The notes under the pieces: model-generated
Seen by the model: only the letters and a program-made list of their open reading frames with translations
The model's database searches: none
What the model was told of the DNA's origin: nothing
Shown here: positions 1 to 8,882 of the stretch, piece by piece
Layout: each line of letters begins with the position of its first letter
Position numbering within the stretch: the first letter of the stretch is position 1
From: JAZKFT01 sp039925965
GTDB lineage: Bacteria; Bacteroidota; Bacteroidia; Chitinophagales; Chitinophagaceae
Reading direction: 5' to 3'
Assembly: GCA_039925965.1 (NCBI GenBank)
Contig: JBDSXW010000103.1
Coordinates: forward strand, 124,001-188,000
Length of the DNA: 64,000 nt
Made by a program: the position numbers and the translations under genes

Positions 1-945
1 GCTGTTGCAAAGCAGTGGCCAAATTTTTTCGATATGGTTTTTTTTGATCCATAACATACCACTGCCAATCGGCGCACTCAGAAACTTGTGAAGTGAAGTG
101 CCAAAATAATCGCATTCGAGATCGGGTATTTTAAAATCCAGCAAGCCAAAGCTATGCGCTCCATCTACCACTACTTCTATGCCGTTGCTGTGGGCGAGGC
201 GGCATAATTTTTTCACCGGCATAATTTGCCCCACCCAGTTGATCATATGTGTAACGTGCAGGATTTTGGTTTTTGGGGTAATGGCATTTTTGAACTTTTC
301 CACGATCTGTTCTTCGTCTTCAATCGGGAAATCGAAACTGACCTGGTTATAGACGATACCTTCCCTTGCGGCCCGCTGCCTCCAGGCCTGTATCATATTA
401 GGGTAATCCTGTAGCGTGCCAATCACTTCATCGCCCCGGTTAAGCGGCAGGCCATAGATCACAGTGTTCAATGCCTCTGTGGCATTACGATTAATGGCGA
501 TCTCATCGGCCAGGCAGCCGCCCAGGTCTGCCAGTTTTTGCCGTAATGGTTCGCGACCCTTATCCAGTATGCGCCACATATAATAGGAAGGGGCACCATT
601 GCTCATTTTATTGTATTGCTCCACCGCTTCCTGAACGATCCGTGGCGAAGGACTTACACCGCCATTATTCAGGTTGATGATTTCCGGGTTTACGGAGTAT
701 GCCTTCTGGATCATGGCCCAGTAATCCTCTTCAGCAATCGTGTTGTCAAACGGAGATTCCTCTAACACCCTATTAGCTTCGCTGAAATGCTGTGCATGTA
801 GTTGCTGGAACAAACTGTTGAGGCCAAAAGCGCCCAGGCCAAGGGTGGTGGTTTTTTGTAAAAAGCGCCGCCGTCCGTTCAATATCGGTAGCGTTACTGC
901 TACTGGTTCAAGGACATTTTCACCGGGATTACATAAATCAGACAT
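1..945 (-). CDS. Class V aminotransferase (isopenicillin-N epimerase-like), 3' end outside window
   Basis: The minus-strand frame is open from an ATG at 945 down to base 1 (315 codons), so the C-terminus lies outside the window. Residues 25-31 read RRRFLQK, followed by a hydrophobic run, which looks like a twin-arginine signal and suggests a folded periplasmic cofactor enzyme. The body is a PLP-dependent class V aminotransferase of the isopenicillin-N epimerase type. VVVDGAHSFG holds the PLP-contacting Asp and His, and GTSLHKFLSAPIGSG holds the Schiff-base lysine, about K287. The substrate cannot be told from sequence. An AI-2E permease gene is divergent and starts 165 bp away. The family call is firm, the specificity unknown. 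Confidence 0.85.
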   Translation of the reverse strand, partial: MSDLCNPGENVLEPVAVTLPILNGRRRFLQKTTTLGLGAFGLNSLFQQLHAQHFSEANRVLEESPFDNTIAEEDYWAMIQKAYSVNPEIINLNNGGVSPSPRIVQEAVEQYNKMSNGAPSYYMWRILDKGREPLRQKLADLGGCLADEIAINRNATEALNTVIYGLPLNRGDEVIGTLQDYPNMIQAWRQRAAREGIVYNQVSFDFPIEDEEQIVEKFKNAITPKTKILHVTHMINWVGQIMPVKKLCRLAHSNGIEVVVDGAHSFGLLDFKIPDLECDYFGTSLHKFLSAPIGSGMLWIKKNHIEKIWPLLCNS

Positions 946-1110
946 AATGCGGGACTTAATGCTACAAGATAAAGAATGACCTGTAAAACCGGAAGTTTAA
1001 AGTAAAAGCTTTTTCCGGTACCCGGCGATTTCCGGTCCAGATGAGGTGTAATTTAAAAAGGCAGGTCATTTTCAGCCTAACTGTTTAATTTGCCGCCTTC
1101 AAACTATCCT

Positions 1111-2139
1111 ATGGATCAATTTCATCCCAATAAGGTCAGACAGTTTCTATTTTTGACGGTTATTATCTTATTGTTTTGGGTTATCTGGCAGCAGATGATT
1201 TTTATGTTCAGCGCTTTCCTGGGCGCCGTCACGCTATATGTGCTGGTGCGAAAGCGTATGTTCCGGCTGATTATGGAAAATAAATGGCCGAGATGGTTGG
1301 TTGCCTTACTGGCAATCGTCGTTTCACTGATCGTTATTGTGCTGCCTTTTGCGTGGATCATCAAAGTACTCATCCAAAAAGTGGAGCCGTATATCAGAGA
1401 TACCCGCCCACTTCTTCTGATGCTGGGCAGCATAGATACCTACCTGCAGGCTCATTTCAGAATTGAAGTTTTTACAGAAGCCAATATTGCCAAGGCGGTG
1501 AATACGGCTACTTCACTCGCCCCTAAGTTATTGGGTTCCACGCTCGCCATAGTAACCAATCTTGCTATCATGTATTTCGTATTGTATTTTATGATCGTGA
1601 AATGCAGCGATATGGAATTATGGCTCCGCAGAAATATGCCGCTAAAGAACCGGAATAGCGAAAAGGTGCTTACAGAGATCCGCGAAATGGTGAAGGCAAA
1701 CGCTATTGGCATCCCCATGCTTGCGGTGATACAGGGCGTTATTGCCATGATTGGCTATATGATTTTTGGCGTTAAAGACCCTTTATTATGGGGTATTATC
1801 ACCGGCCTCTGCTCGGTAGTACCAATCGTGGGCACAGCAGCCGCCTGGCTTCCGCTGACCTTATATCTTTTTGCGACCGGCCGCCAGGGCGCTGGGCTCG
1901 GTTTGCTTGTATGGGGCGCATTGGTGATAGGCATCAGCGATAATGTGTTCCGGCTTCTTTTGCAAAAACGCTTGGCAGACGTTCACCCCCTGATCACTAT
2001 TTTTGGGGTGATCATTGGTATCAATATCTTTGGTTTTCTCGGCTTAATTTTTGGCCCCTTGCTGCTATCCATATTCACCCTGCTGGTACGGATTTACCTC
2101 GATGAATTTGGCAAAAAGCCCGAGGAACCGGCGACTTAG
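1111..2139 (+). CDS. AI-2E family transporter (YdiK/PerM-like permease)
   Basis: This encodes a 342-residue polytopic inner-membrane protein with about eight hydrophobic segments. Two lie near the N-terminus, one follows at about residues 65-85, and several are in the C-terminal half. The layout, with a soluble segment after the third helix and a C-terminal block containing PLLWGIITGLCSVVPIVG, matches the AI-2E transporter (UPF0118) family. Members are proposed to export small molecules or ions, but the substrate here is unknown. I chose ATG 1111 over the in-frame TTG at 1090 because the extra seven residues look non-coding. The 3' end runs into a repeat-rich gap. Confidence 0.87.
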   Translation: MDQFHPNKVRQFLFLTVIILLFWVIWQQMIFMFSAFLGAVTLYVLVRKRMFRLIMENKWPRWLVALLAIVVSLIVIVLPFAWIIKVLIQKVEPYIRDTRPLLLMLGSIDTYLQAHFRIEVFTEANIAKAVNTATSLAPKLLGSTLAIVTNLAIMYFVLYFMIVKCSDMELWLRRNMPLKNRNSEKVLTEIREMVKANAIGIPMLAVIQGVIAMIGYMIFGVKDPLLWGIITGLCSVVPIVGTAAAWLPLTLYLFATGRQGAGLGLLVWGALVIGISDNVFRLLLQKRLADVHPLITIFGVIIGINIFGFLGLIFGPLLLSIFTLLVRIYLDEFGKKPEEPAT

Positions 2140-2500
2140 CAGGCGGCAGCAGCCAGTAGGCAAGTAGGGAGCTGGAAGAAGCAAGAAGCAAGGAGCAAGG
2201 AGGCAAGTGTCAAGTAGGCAAGTATCAAGTAGGCAAATAGCGGGAAGCAGGTGGCAGTTAGTAGGCTCGCAGTTATGGTGAGCAACCTGAAAGGGTAATG
2301 AAAAGCAACTACAATATAACCAAGACAGTTCTCTGAACGCTACCCACAAAACTTCTAAACCTATGAACCCGTGAACTTGTGAACTGGTAAACTGGTACCC
2401 GAAAACCGGTAACGGTTTCCCACCTCTACCAAATGCTTAACATTTCAAATGGCAGATTCCATTAATTTTACGGCTCTAAAAAAAAACAATCTATTACTGC
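2140..2500. repeat. Gene-free gap with two short-period degenerate repeat arrays
   Basis: No gene is supported here. About 2181-2240 holds a run of caag/ggcaagt units spaced 7-8 nt apart. Positions 2358-2397 hold five 8-nt units of the form aacNNgtg/aactggta with a strict period of 8. These resemble the 7-nt arrays found elsewhere in the window. No convincing terminator or promoter was found. Confidence 0.7.
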
Positions 2501-3946
2501 ATGAAGCGAATTGTATTCCCGATAGGGATAGTGCTGATGGCCTTGGGTGTGATGGCTCAAAATACCGGCTATAAAATCCATGTGCAGATAAAACCATTGA
2601 AGAAGACCTGGGTGTACATGGGGTATTACTATGGCAAAATGATGCCTATCGGCGATAGCGCATTCCTGGACGAACAGGGCCGGGGCGTTTTCCAGGGAGC
2701 CAAACCGTTGGCGCAGGGTATTTACCTGTTGGCTATTTCTAAAAGCAAACTCTTAATGGAAATGCTGGTGGGCAAAAAACAGCAGTTTACGGTAATCACG
2801 GACACCGCCAACCCGGAAACGCTCACCAAATTTGTTGGTAGCCCGGAAAACGACCAATTCAAAGAATACACTGTCTTTGTTTCCGCAAAGGGACAAGCGG
2901 CCGAAGAAGCAAAGAAAAAGCTGGCAGCCGCTACTGACCCGGCCGAAAAGGCAAAGCAGCAGGCGCTGATAGACAAGAACGTTAAGGACATGGAAGGCTA
3001 CCGGAAAAAGGTGATGAAGGAGCAACCGACAAGTTTGCTCTCTGCCATATTCGGGTCGATGCAGGATCTTTCGTTGCCGGAAAATCTAAAGAAGCCCAAA
3101 AGCTACCAGGATACATTAGCCACTTATTATTACAGCCGCCAGCATTTTTGGGATGGCGTAGATTTTATGGATGGCCGCCTGGTGCGTACCCCGGTGTTCG
3201 AAAAGAAACTTAATTATTATCTCAACGCCTATGTACAGCCTGATGCAGACAGTATTATTCACGAATTTAACTGGATGATGGCCCTCGGTCGCAACGATAC
3301 GGAGATGTTCCAGTACCTGATCGGGTATTTTGTAGACAATTATTTCAACCCCAAAATAATGGGGCAGGATAAAGTGTTCGTACACATCTATGAGAAGTAT
3401 TTTGCTACTAAACAGGTAACCTGGCTTACCGAAAAACAACTCAAACAGATAGAAGACCGGGCGATGATGCTGATTAGTAACCAGGTTGGGGAAGCCTCCG
3501 CAGATCTGAGTCTGGTAGATACTTCCGGGAAAGTACAGACCCTCTATTCGCAAGATGGGGATTATACAGTTGTTGTATTCTGGGATCCTAACTGCGGTCA
3601 TTGTAAAACCGAAATTCCCCGTATCGACTCGATGTATAAAGCCGACTGGAAGGAAAAGGGCGTGAATATTTATGCGGTGATGAGTGCCGAAACCAGCCTG
3701 GCCGATTGGAAACCTTTCATAGATAAGCACGCCGTTGGCTGGATGCATGTACACCAAACCGTAGAAATGCGGGCCGATGAAGAGAAAAATAAATTGCCCA
3801 ATTATCATCAGCTATATGATGTTCGTACTACACCAACGATTTTTTTATTGGATAAGCAAAAACATATCATTGCAAAAAACCTGGCGTTGGAGGATCTGAA
3901 TAAAATTTTGCTGCATAAAATCAATCAAAACCAGGCCAGGAATTAA
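2501..3946 (+). CDS. TlpA-like thioredoxin-fold protein with N-terminal beta-rich domain
   Basis: This is a 481-residue secreted protein. A signal peptide covers residues 1-19, ending VMAQ. The N-terminal region of about 100 residues resembles the DUF4369-type beta domain common in Bacteroidota thioredoxin-like proteins. A helical, charged middle follows. The C-terminal 140 residues form a redoxin/TlpA domain with WDPNCGHCKTE; the redox cysteines are C365 and C368, and the cis-proline motif is TTPTIFLLD. It probably acts as a periplasmic thiol:disulfide reductase. The next gene, 81 bp downstream on the same strand, is a periplasmic isomerase, so the pair fits an envelope-folding unit. Confidence 0.85.
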   Translation: MKRIVFPIGIVLMALGVMAQNTGYKIHVQIKPLKKTWVYMGYYYGKMMPIGDSAFLDEQGRGVFQGAKPLAQGIYLLAISKSKLLMEMLVGKKQQFTVITDTANPETLTKFVGSPENDQFKEYTVFVSAKGQAAEEAKKKLAAATDPAEKAKQQALIDKNVKDMEGYRKKVMKEQPTSLLSAIFGSMQDLSLPENLKKPKSYQDTLATYYYSRQHFWDGVDFMDGRLVRTPVFEKKLNYYLNAYVQPDADSIIHEFNWMMALGRNDTEMFQYLIGYFVDNYFNPKIMGQDKVFVHIYEKYFATKQVTWLTEKQLKQIEDRAMMLISNQVGEASADLSLVDTSGKVQTLYSQDGDYTVVVFWDPNCGHCKTEIPRIDSMYKADWKEKGVNIYAVMSAETSLADWKPFIDKHAVGWMHVHQTVEMRADEEKNKLPNYHQLYDVRTTPTIFLLDKQKHIIAKNLALEDLNKILLHKINQNQARN

Positions 3947-4027
3947 TCACTGTATTCTATATAAACCTGCCACCGTTAGCCAACAATTTACAACCCTGCA
4001 CGGAGGCAAAAATTACCAGGTCCCAAT

Positions 4028-5965
4028 ATGAGAAAACTGTTTTCAGGTGTTTGTATCATGCTGGCTTTCACAGGAAGCTATGCACAACCGTTATTTAGTT
4101 TTGGCCCTAATAAAGTGAGCAGGGATGAATTCCTCCGCCAGTTTAACCGCAACCTGAATCCCAAGGAAGACAGGGCTAAAGCCATGCAGGAATATTTGCC
4201 TCTGTTCATCAATTACAAACTCAAAGTGAAGGATGCATATGATATGCGGCTGGATACACAGTTCAACCAGAAAAATGAACTGGCAGATTTTCGCCGGCAG
4301 ATAGAGGACAATTATTTTTCAGAAGCGGCCAATAGCAATGCACTGGTACAGGAAGCCTTCAACCGCAGCCAGAGAGATCTTCATCTCATGGATATTATTA
4401 TAGGCTTCGACCCAAAAAACCCGCAACGCGAACATGAGGCAGAAGAAGCTGCTGAGAAAGCCATGCATAAACTCGAAGCTAACACGGACTACGATAAGGT
4501 ATTTGATGAATTTTGTAATGATAAAGAATTCCGCGATGCCACTCATGGCGACCTGGGCTGGGTGACGGTGTTTTCGTTGCCTTATAAAGTGGAGAACCAG
4601 GTTTATAAATTAAAACTGGGCCAGTTTACTGAGCCAATTAAGACTTCCAGGGCCTTTCACATTTTTAAGCTGGTGGGTGATAGAAAGGCACTGGGCAAAG
4701 TAAAAGTGTCACAAATACTTTTTGCCTATCAACCCGGGTCATCCGACATAGAAAAAAAGGCAGTGCTGGATAAAGCCGGCATGGTATATGAAAAGTTGGC
4801 AAAAGGTGAGGATTTTGGCAGCCAGGCCAAAATCTATAGTATGGATAAGACTAGTTACCAAAACGGTGGCTTACTGCCAGAATTTGGTGTAGGTAATTAT
4901 GATCTGGCTTTTGAGAATGCCGCTTTTGCCCTAAAAAATAAAGGTGATATCAGCATGCCTTTTGCGACTTCATATGGGATCCATATACTTAAACTCATGG
5001 ATTTGATTCCTGTTTCCACAGATAAAAATGACGGAGCTACCATCAGCGCCCTGAAGCAGAAAGTAGTAACAGACAACCGCATGGAAGAAGCTAAGACAAA
5101 CCTGGTAAAAAGCCTTTTGCCAAAAATTGGTTATAAGCCCTCTAAAACATTGAACCACACTTCCCTCTGGAAATACACCGACAGTGCATTCGCTGGCCGG
5201 CCAACTGCGGTTAAAGATATCACCCCCAAAACAGTATTATTTAGTTTTACTAAAGAGGCGATCACTGCCGCGGATTGGATGATGTTTGTTAAAGCTGTGC
5301 GGGGTAGCATCAGCGACCTGGATGAGAAAGCCTATGCTGGTCTGCTGGACCGGTATTTAAATGTAACTGCGGCCGAGTATTACAAAAAGCACCTGGAAGA
5401 ATTTAACCCGGAATTCAGGAATCAGTTACAGGAGTTTAAAGATGCCAACCTCAACTTCGAAATCACCGAAAAAAAGGTTTGGAATAAGGCTGCTGAGGAC
5501 AATGCCGGCCTGCTAAAACATTACAATGCCAATAAGGAAAAATATAAATGGGCACCCAGTGTTAACGCCATTATCGTTACAGGTACCGATCGTACAACGA
5601 CCCAAACTGCCCGCCAGCAAATGGAAGCCAATATAGACGACTGGCGGAAGATCGCCGGCCAATATGAAAATAAACTTCTGGCTGACAGTAACCGCTTTGA
5701 GCAGAACCAGGTGCCGGTGGAAGGCAAAGTTGATTTCAAAGCGCATATGTTTACTCCCGTCATCACCAATGCCCAGGATAGTAGCCAAACCTTTTGCTAT
5801 ATCGTAAATGTGGTCAACGAAACAGGCCAGCGCAGTTTTGAAGAAGCCCGTGGTTTTGTGATCAACGACTACCAGCAGGTGCTGGAAGAAAAATGGTTGA
5901 CGGCTTTGAAGAAAAAATACCCGGTTGTGGTAAATAATGCGGTGTGGCGGGGCATGCTCAAGTAA
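4028..5965 (+). CDS. SurA/PpiC-like peptidylprolyl isomerase
   Basis: This is a 645-residue secreted chaperone/isomerase. A signal peptide covers residues 1-19, ending GSYAQ. An N-terminal helical region (PFISGxYKLKVKDAY-like, seen as LFINYKLKVKDAYDM) precedes two parvulin-like domains at about 115-220 and 230-325. The second carries the typical NGGLLPEFGVG and ATSYGIHILKL strands. The remaining 320 residues are a Bacteroidota-specific extension. It is expected to assist outer-membrane protein folding in the periplasm. A strong terminator follows within 25 bp, so the gene closes its operon with the upstream thioredoxin-like gene. Confidence 0.87.
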   Translation: MRKLFSGVCIMLAFTGSYAQPLFSFGPNKVSRDEFLRQFNRNLNPKEDRAKAMQEYLPLFINYKLKVKDAYDMRLDTQFNQKNELADFRRQIEDNYFSEAANSNALVQEAFNRSQRDLHLMDIIIGFDPKNPQREHEAEEAAEKAMHKLEANTDYDKVFDEFCNDKEFRDATHGDLGWVTVFSLPYKVENQVYKLKLGQFTEPIKTSRAFHIFKLVGDRKALGKVKVSQILFAYQPGSSDIEKKAVLDKAGMVYEKLAKGEDFGSQAKIYSMDKTSYQNGGLLPEFGVGNYDLAFENAAFALKNKGDISMPFATSYGIHILKLMDLIPVSTDKNDGATISALKQKVVTDNRMEEAKTNLVKSLLPKIGYKPSKTLNHTSLWKYTDSAFAGRPTAVKDITPKTVLFSFTKEAITAADWMMFVKAVRGSISDLDEKAYAGLLDRYLNVTAAEYYKKHLEEFNPEFRNQLQEFKDANLNFEITEKKVWNKAAEDNAGLLKHYNANKEKYKWAPSVNAIIVTGTDRTTTQTARQQMEANIDDWRKIAGQYENKLLADSNRFEQNQVPVEGKVDFKAHMFTPVITNAQDSSQTFCYIVNVVNETGQRSFEEARGFVINDYQQVLEEKWLTALKKKYPVVVNNAVWRGMLK

Positions 5966-5987
5966 AAAATATAACAACAATCATAAT

Positions 5988-6031
5988 AATAATGGCAGGT
6001 TACCGCTTTGGTTGCCTGCCATTATTGTTTT
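5988..6031 (+). terminator. Rho-independent terminator after the SurA-like gene
   Basis: A 12-bp perfect stem (aataatggcagg paired with cctgccattatt) with a loop of about 15 nt is followed by gtttta. It starts 22 bp after the SurA-like stop codon. Confidence 0.8.
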
Positions 6032-6414
6032 AGAAAAAATTAAACGGGAAGTGTTATACCCGCGTTTCTACGCCAGCCAATTATTTTCAGTAATGATTTG
6101 CCATGGGATCAAAGCAAAACGGCAGATGACCTGTTTGCCAGGTCGCCGGCCATTTTTATGTAAACGCATACAACGGTTTAAGAAAAGTGTGGGTGTGGGT
6201 TATCACTGTAGGAACGTTCTGATTGTGATGTGCAAATATTGAAAACCCGGCACGCCTGATTGCCCGTGTATTCACGGTAATTGGGTGTCTTTCCACGCAG
6301 AATTGTGGGTCAAAACAAAGGATAGCCATTGAATCTGGTGCCAATGGTAGGCTAGTGAAAGTGGTGTTACCGGTACGTGATAACGCCATTGCGGATCGGA
6401 ATTGAGTCTTTAAA
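6032..6414. other. Gene-free leader region before the response regulator
   Basis: No supported gene lies here. It contains a small perfect hairpin, ccgtg-tatt-cacgg, at 6264-6277, and otherwise unremarkable sequence leading to the regulator at 6415. No clear TAnnTTTG promoter was found. Confidence 0.5.
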
Positions 6415-7080
6415 ATGAAATTTATATCCCATGTGAAAGTAGCCATAACAGATGACCACAAATTACTCAGGAACGGACTAGCCAACCTTGTGAATTCCTT
6501 TTCCAACTTTGAAGTAACACTACAGGCCGGCAATGGCAATGAACTTATGCAGCTGCTGCGTCCGGACGATCTGCCAGATATAACCTTACTGGATATTAAC
6601 ATGTCGGAGATGGATGGCTACGAAACAGCTGATTGGCTGCGTAAGACATATCCCCAGGTTAAGATACTTGCCTTGAGTATGATGGATACAGAGTCTGCGA
6701 TTATACGAATGATTAAAAACGGAGCACGGGGATATGTTTTAAAAGATGCAGATCCTTCCGAACTGAATGAAGCACTCAATGCGGTGATGAGTAAAGGGTA
6801 TTATTATAATGACCTTGTCACGGGGAAGCTGATTTTCAGTATTAATAAAATGGGCGACGATGAAAAAGTGATGAAGGCCTTGCTGAACCTGACCGACAAA
6901 GAGATCCAATTTTTGAAGCTGATCTGCACAGATGATACCTATAAGGAAATTGCTGCAAAATTGATGGTGGGCCCCCGGACCGTAGATGGCTACCGGGACG
7001 CACTATCTGAGAAGCTAAAAGTAAAAACTAGGGTAGGTTTGGTATTATTTGCCTTGATGAATGATATTATATGCCTGTGA
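6415..7080 (+). CDS. NarL/FixJ-type response regulator (orphan)
   Basis: This is a 221-residue two-component response regulator. The receiver domain spans about residues 7-125, with acidic pair D13-D14 (ITDDH) and predicted phosphoacceptor D60 in LLDINMSEMDG. The conserved lysine is in GYVLKDAD. The C-terminal LuxR-type helix-turn-helix spans about 150-215 and contains LTDKEIQFLKLICTDDTYKEI. It should bind DNA when phosphorylated by an unidentified histidine kinase; none is adjacent. A terminator-like hairpin follows at 7178. In this family, orphan NarL regulators often pair with kinases elsewhere in the genome. Confidence 0.92.
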   Translation: MKFISHVKVAITDDHKLLRNGLANLVNSFSNFEVTLQAGNGNELMQLLRPDDLPDITLLDINMSEMDGYETADWLRKTYPQVKILALSMMDTESAIIRMIKNGARGYVLKDADPSELNEALNAVMSKGYYYNDLVTGKLIFSINKMGDDEKVMKALLNLTDKEIQFLKLICTDDTYKEIAAKLMVGPRTVDGYRDALSEKLKVKTRVGLVLFALMNDIICL

Positions 7081-7177
7081 TACAAATAGCCTGTGCTAGC
7101 CTGGCAGCATGACTCAGTTCGTAATAAGTGTTGACTCTGGGGCGGCCTGTTATTGCAAACTGTGTTAAACGAAAAAA

Positions 7178-7206
7178 ACCTCCGCATAATCTGCAGAGGT
7201 CTTTTT
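7178..7206 (+). terminator. Terminator-like hairpin after the response regulator
   Basis: acctccgca and tgcagaggt form a 9-bp stem with one C-A mismatch and a 5-nt loop. It is flanked by an A-run on the left and cttttt on the right, so it could act in both directions. Confidence 0.65.
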
Positions 7207-7284
7207 ACATAGGTAAAGCCTGAAGGTTAATGGCTTTTTTTATTAGAAAATTGGATTAAGCCCATTTTTTGGTAGTTAAGTGTA

Positions 7285-7457
7285 AGGACCCTATAGTAGT
7301 ATGTTGGTTTTTCATTTCATACCGGATTGATAGACGGGCTATGGATTTCGTACCGGCAACCATTCGTTACTCCACCCAGCCAATAATATCAAGGATTGTA
7401 AATCTCATTCTAGAAAGAATATTTACCCGGAAATTTTTTTACGTACTATAGGGTCCT
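7285..7457. mobile_element. Candidate MITE or solo transposon remnant with 14-bp terminal inverted repeats
   Basis: The 14-mer aggaccctatagta at 7285-7298 is repeated exactly as its reverse complement at 7444-7457, bounding 173 bp. The flanks read gtgt at 7280-7283 and gtgt at 7458-7461, a possible 4-bp target duplication with one extra base on the left. The interior has only a short meaningless frame and no transposase motifs. It sits in a 605-bp gene-free gap. By a rough count, a chance match of this length and distance in 64 kb is unlikely but not negligible (about 5 percent). Other copies in the genome would decide it. Confidence 0.45.
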
Positions 7458-7643
7458 GTGTGTTGTTTTCCCTAAACCTGACATAAATCTACAGGTGGAT
7501 TTTGCCTCCTCCTAATCGAAATGCGCAACCAGGATTTATTCATTGGGGCAGAATGCTAATAGGCGCAAAATCTTGCTGCTAATTCTTGTTATTTAATAAT
7601 TTAATCAAGGTAACTTCCGAACATTTGCATATTTTGCAAAACA

Positions 7644-7666
7644 AAAAATCATTATTATTGATTTTT
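7644..7666. promoter_or_regulatory. Palindromic candidate operator upstream of the HTH regulator
   Basis: The perfect inverted repeat aaaaatca (7644-7651) / tgattttt (7659-7666) with a 7-nt spacer ends 19 bp before ATG 7686. It is also flanked by ttttgcaaaa-like words. Position and symmetry suit autoregulation by the downstream helix-turn-helix protein, which is an inference; the high A+T content weakens significance. Confidence 0.4.
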
Positions 7667-7685
7667 GCAAAAAATACAATTTTTT

Positions 7686-8690
7686 ATGCCCAATACTCCT
7701 GCAGCTCTTCAAAGGCAGTTATTTGACAGAATTAAGAACCAATTACCGTCTAATATCGCACTCCCGGCTGAGTTGGCTTCATTGCTGGACACCAGTGTGG
7801 ACAGTGCTTACAGGCGGATCAGCGGCAAAACTTTGCTAAACCTTAGCGAGCTGCGTGATGTGTGTAAGAAGTTTGGTTTGAGCCTGGATCAATTATTTCA
7901 ACTTGGCGAAGAATCGTACCTTTTCAGGGGGCGTGCCATGGACTATCAGAACTTTGAGTTTGTAGAATACCTCCAAAATTCCATAGAGTATTTAAGGATG
8001 CTAAATAACGCGCCCGACAAGATTTTATATTACACAAACAGGGATATCCCCATCTTTTACCATTTTGGCTACCCTTCACTTGCATTGTTTAAACACCATT
8101 TCTGGATGCGGTCAATCTTCCAAAGTCCCGATTATATGACGACTCGTTTTAAAGTGTCGGACACCAATGAGAATCTTTTGCAAATTGGAAAAACACTTTT
8201 CACAGAATATGCAAAACTTCCGGGCGTCGAAATTTGGAATGTGGATTGTATCAACAGTACCCTGATGCAGGTGGAATATTATCGGGAGACAAAAATTTTT
8301 GGTAGTGACGCTGATATAGAAGCTGTTTATAAGGATATTGAAAACCTTCTGGATCATATAGAAAAGCAGGCGGCCATGGCCGTAAAGCTTTCTGTGGATG
8401 GGAAAGTTTTAAATCCAAATGCCCACTATCAAATGTTTAAGAACGAGTTTTTATTGGGTGATAATACCCTGTATGGCAAGGCCGGATCTATGGAATCGGC
8501 ATTCGTAAATCATAACGTACTCAATTATATCTCCACTTCTGACCCAAGGTTCTGCGAATACACCTTACACACCATGAAAAATTTGATTAGCCGGTCCGCA
8601 CTTATAAGTGGCGTTAACGAAAAAGACAGGAGCAAATTCTTTTATGAACTGCGGGCAAGGCTTGAGCATAGTCGCAGCAAGATCATTTAA
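7686..8690 (+). CDS. Helix-turn-helix (XRE/BetR-like) regulator with large C-terminal sensor-like region
   Basis: This is a 334-residue cytoplasmic protein. Residues about 5-70 resemble an XRE/BetR-type helix-turn-helix (AELASLLDTSVDSAYRRISGKTLLNLSELRDVCKKFGL). The remaining 260 residues are mixed alpha/beta, without a recognised domain and without membrane segments. Proteins of this layout are frequent in Chitinophagaceae. ATG 7686 is preferred over TTG 7665 because the latter lies in an A+T-rich palindrome that looks like an operator. A strong terminator follows, and the TonB receptor downstream has its own promoter. The ligand and targets are unknown. Confidence 0.75.
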   Translation: MPNTPAALQRQLFDRIKNQLPSNIALPAELASLLDTSVDSAYRRISGKTLLNLSELRDVCKKFGLSLDQLFQLGEESYLFRGRAMDYQNFEFVEYLQNSIEYLRMLNNAPDKILYYTNRDIPIFYHFGYPSLALFKHHFWMRSIFQSPDYMTTRFKVSDTNENLLQIGKTLFTEYAKLPGVEIWNVDCINSTLMQVEYYRETKIFGSDADIEAVYKDIENLLDHIEKQAAMAVKLSVDGKVLNPNAHYQMFKNEFLLGDNTLYGKAGSMESAFVNHNVLNYISTSDPRFCEYTLHTMKNLISRSALISGVNEKDRSKFFYELRARLEHSRSKII

Positions 8691-8768
8691 TTTTAAAACA
8701 CCCTCCGCTAAAATACATTGTAGTAAACTAATTATTCCTAAACCCGGCATTAGCAACCAAGATGCCAC

Positions 8769-8805
8769 CACCCAAATCCAGTCAATCGGTTTGGGTGTTT
8801 TTTTT
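8769..8805 (+). terminator. Rho-independent terminator after the HTH regulator
   Basis: cacccaaa and tttgggtg form a perfect 8-bp stem with a 13-nt loop, followed by eight T residues. Confidence 0.88.
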
Positions 8806-8833
8806 GAACAGAACCAAAAAGATTTTCAAAACA

Positions 8834-8865
8834 TTTGGTTTATAAAATAAACTACTCTACGTTTG
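8834..8865 (+). promoter_or_regulatory. Bacteroidota-type promoter for the TonB receptor
   Basis: TTTG at 8834-8837 (-33 box) and TACGTTTG at 8858-8865 (-7 box TAnnTTTG) are separated by 20 nt. This is the known Bacteroidota housekeeping sigma consensus. ATG 8883 lies 18 nt further on, implying a short 5' leader. Confidence 0.75.
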
Positions 8866-8882
8866 TGCTCTATTTACAAACA

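Noticed and set aside
3116..3808. A 230-codon minus-strand frame inside the TlpA-like gene
   Set aside because: Opposite strand of a well-supported thioredoxin-fold gene; no domain or start context, composition as expected for an antisense shadow.
7269..7451. A 60-codon frame running through the candidate MITE
   Set aside because: Ends inside the right inverted repeat; no transposase motif. Treated as non-coding.
8608..8850. A plus-strand frame between the HTH regulator and the TonB receptor
   Set aside because: It spans a perfect terminator and the receptor's promoter, so it is not coding.
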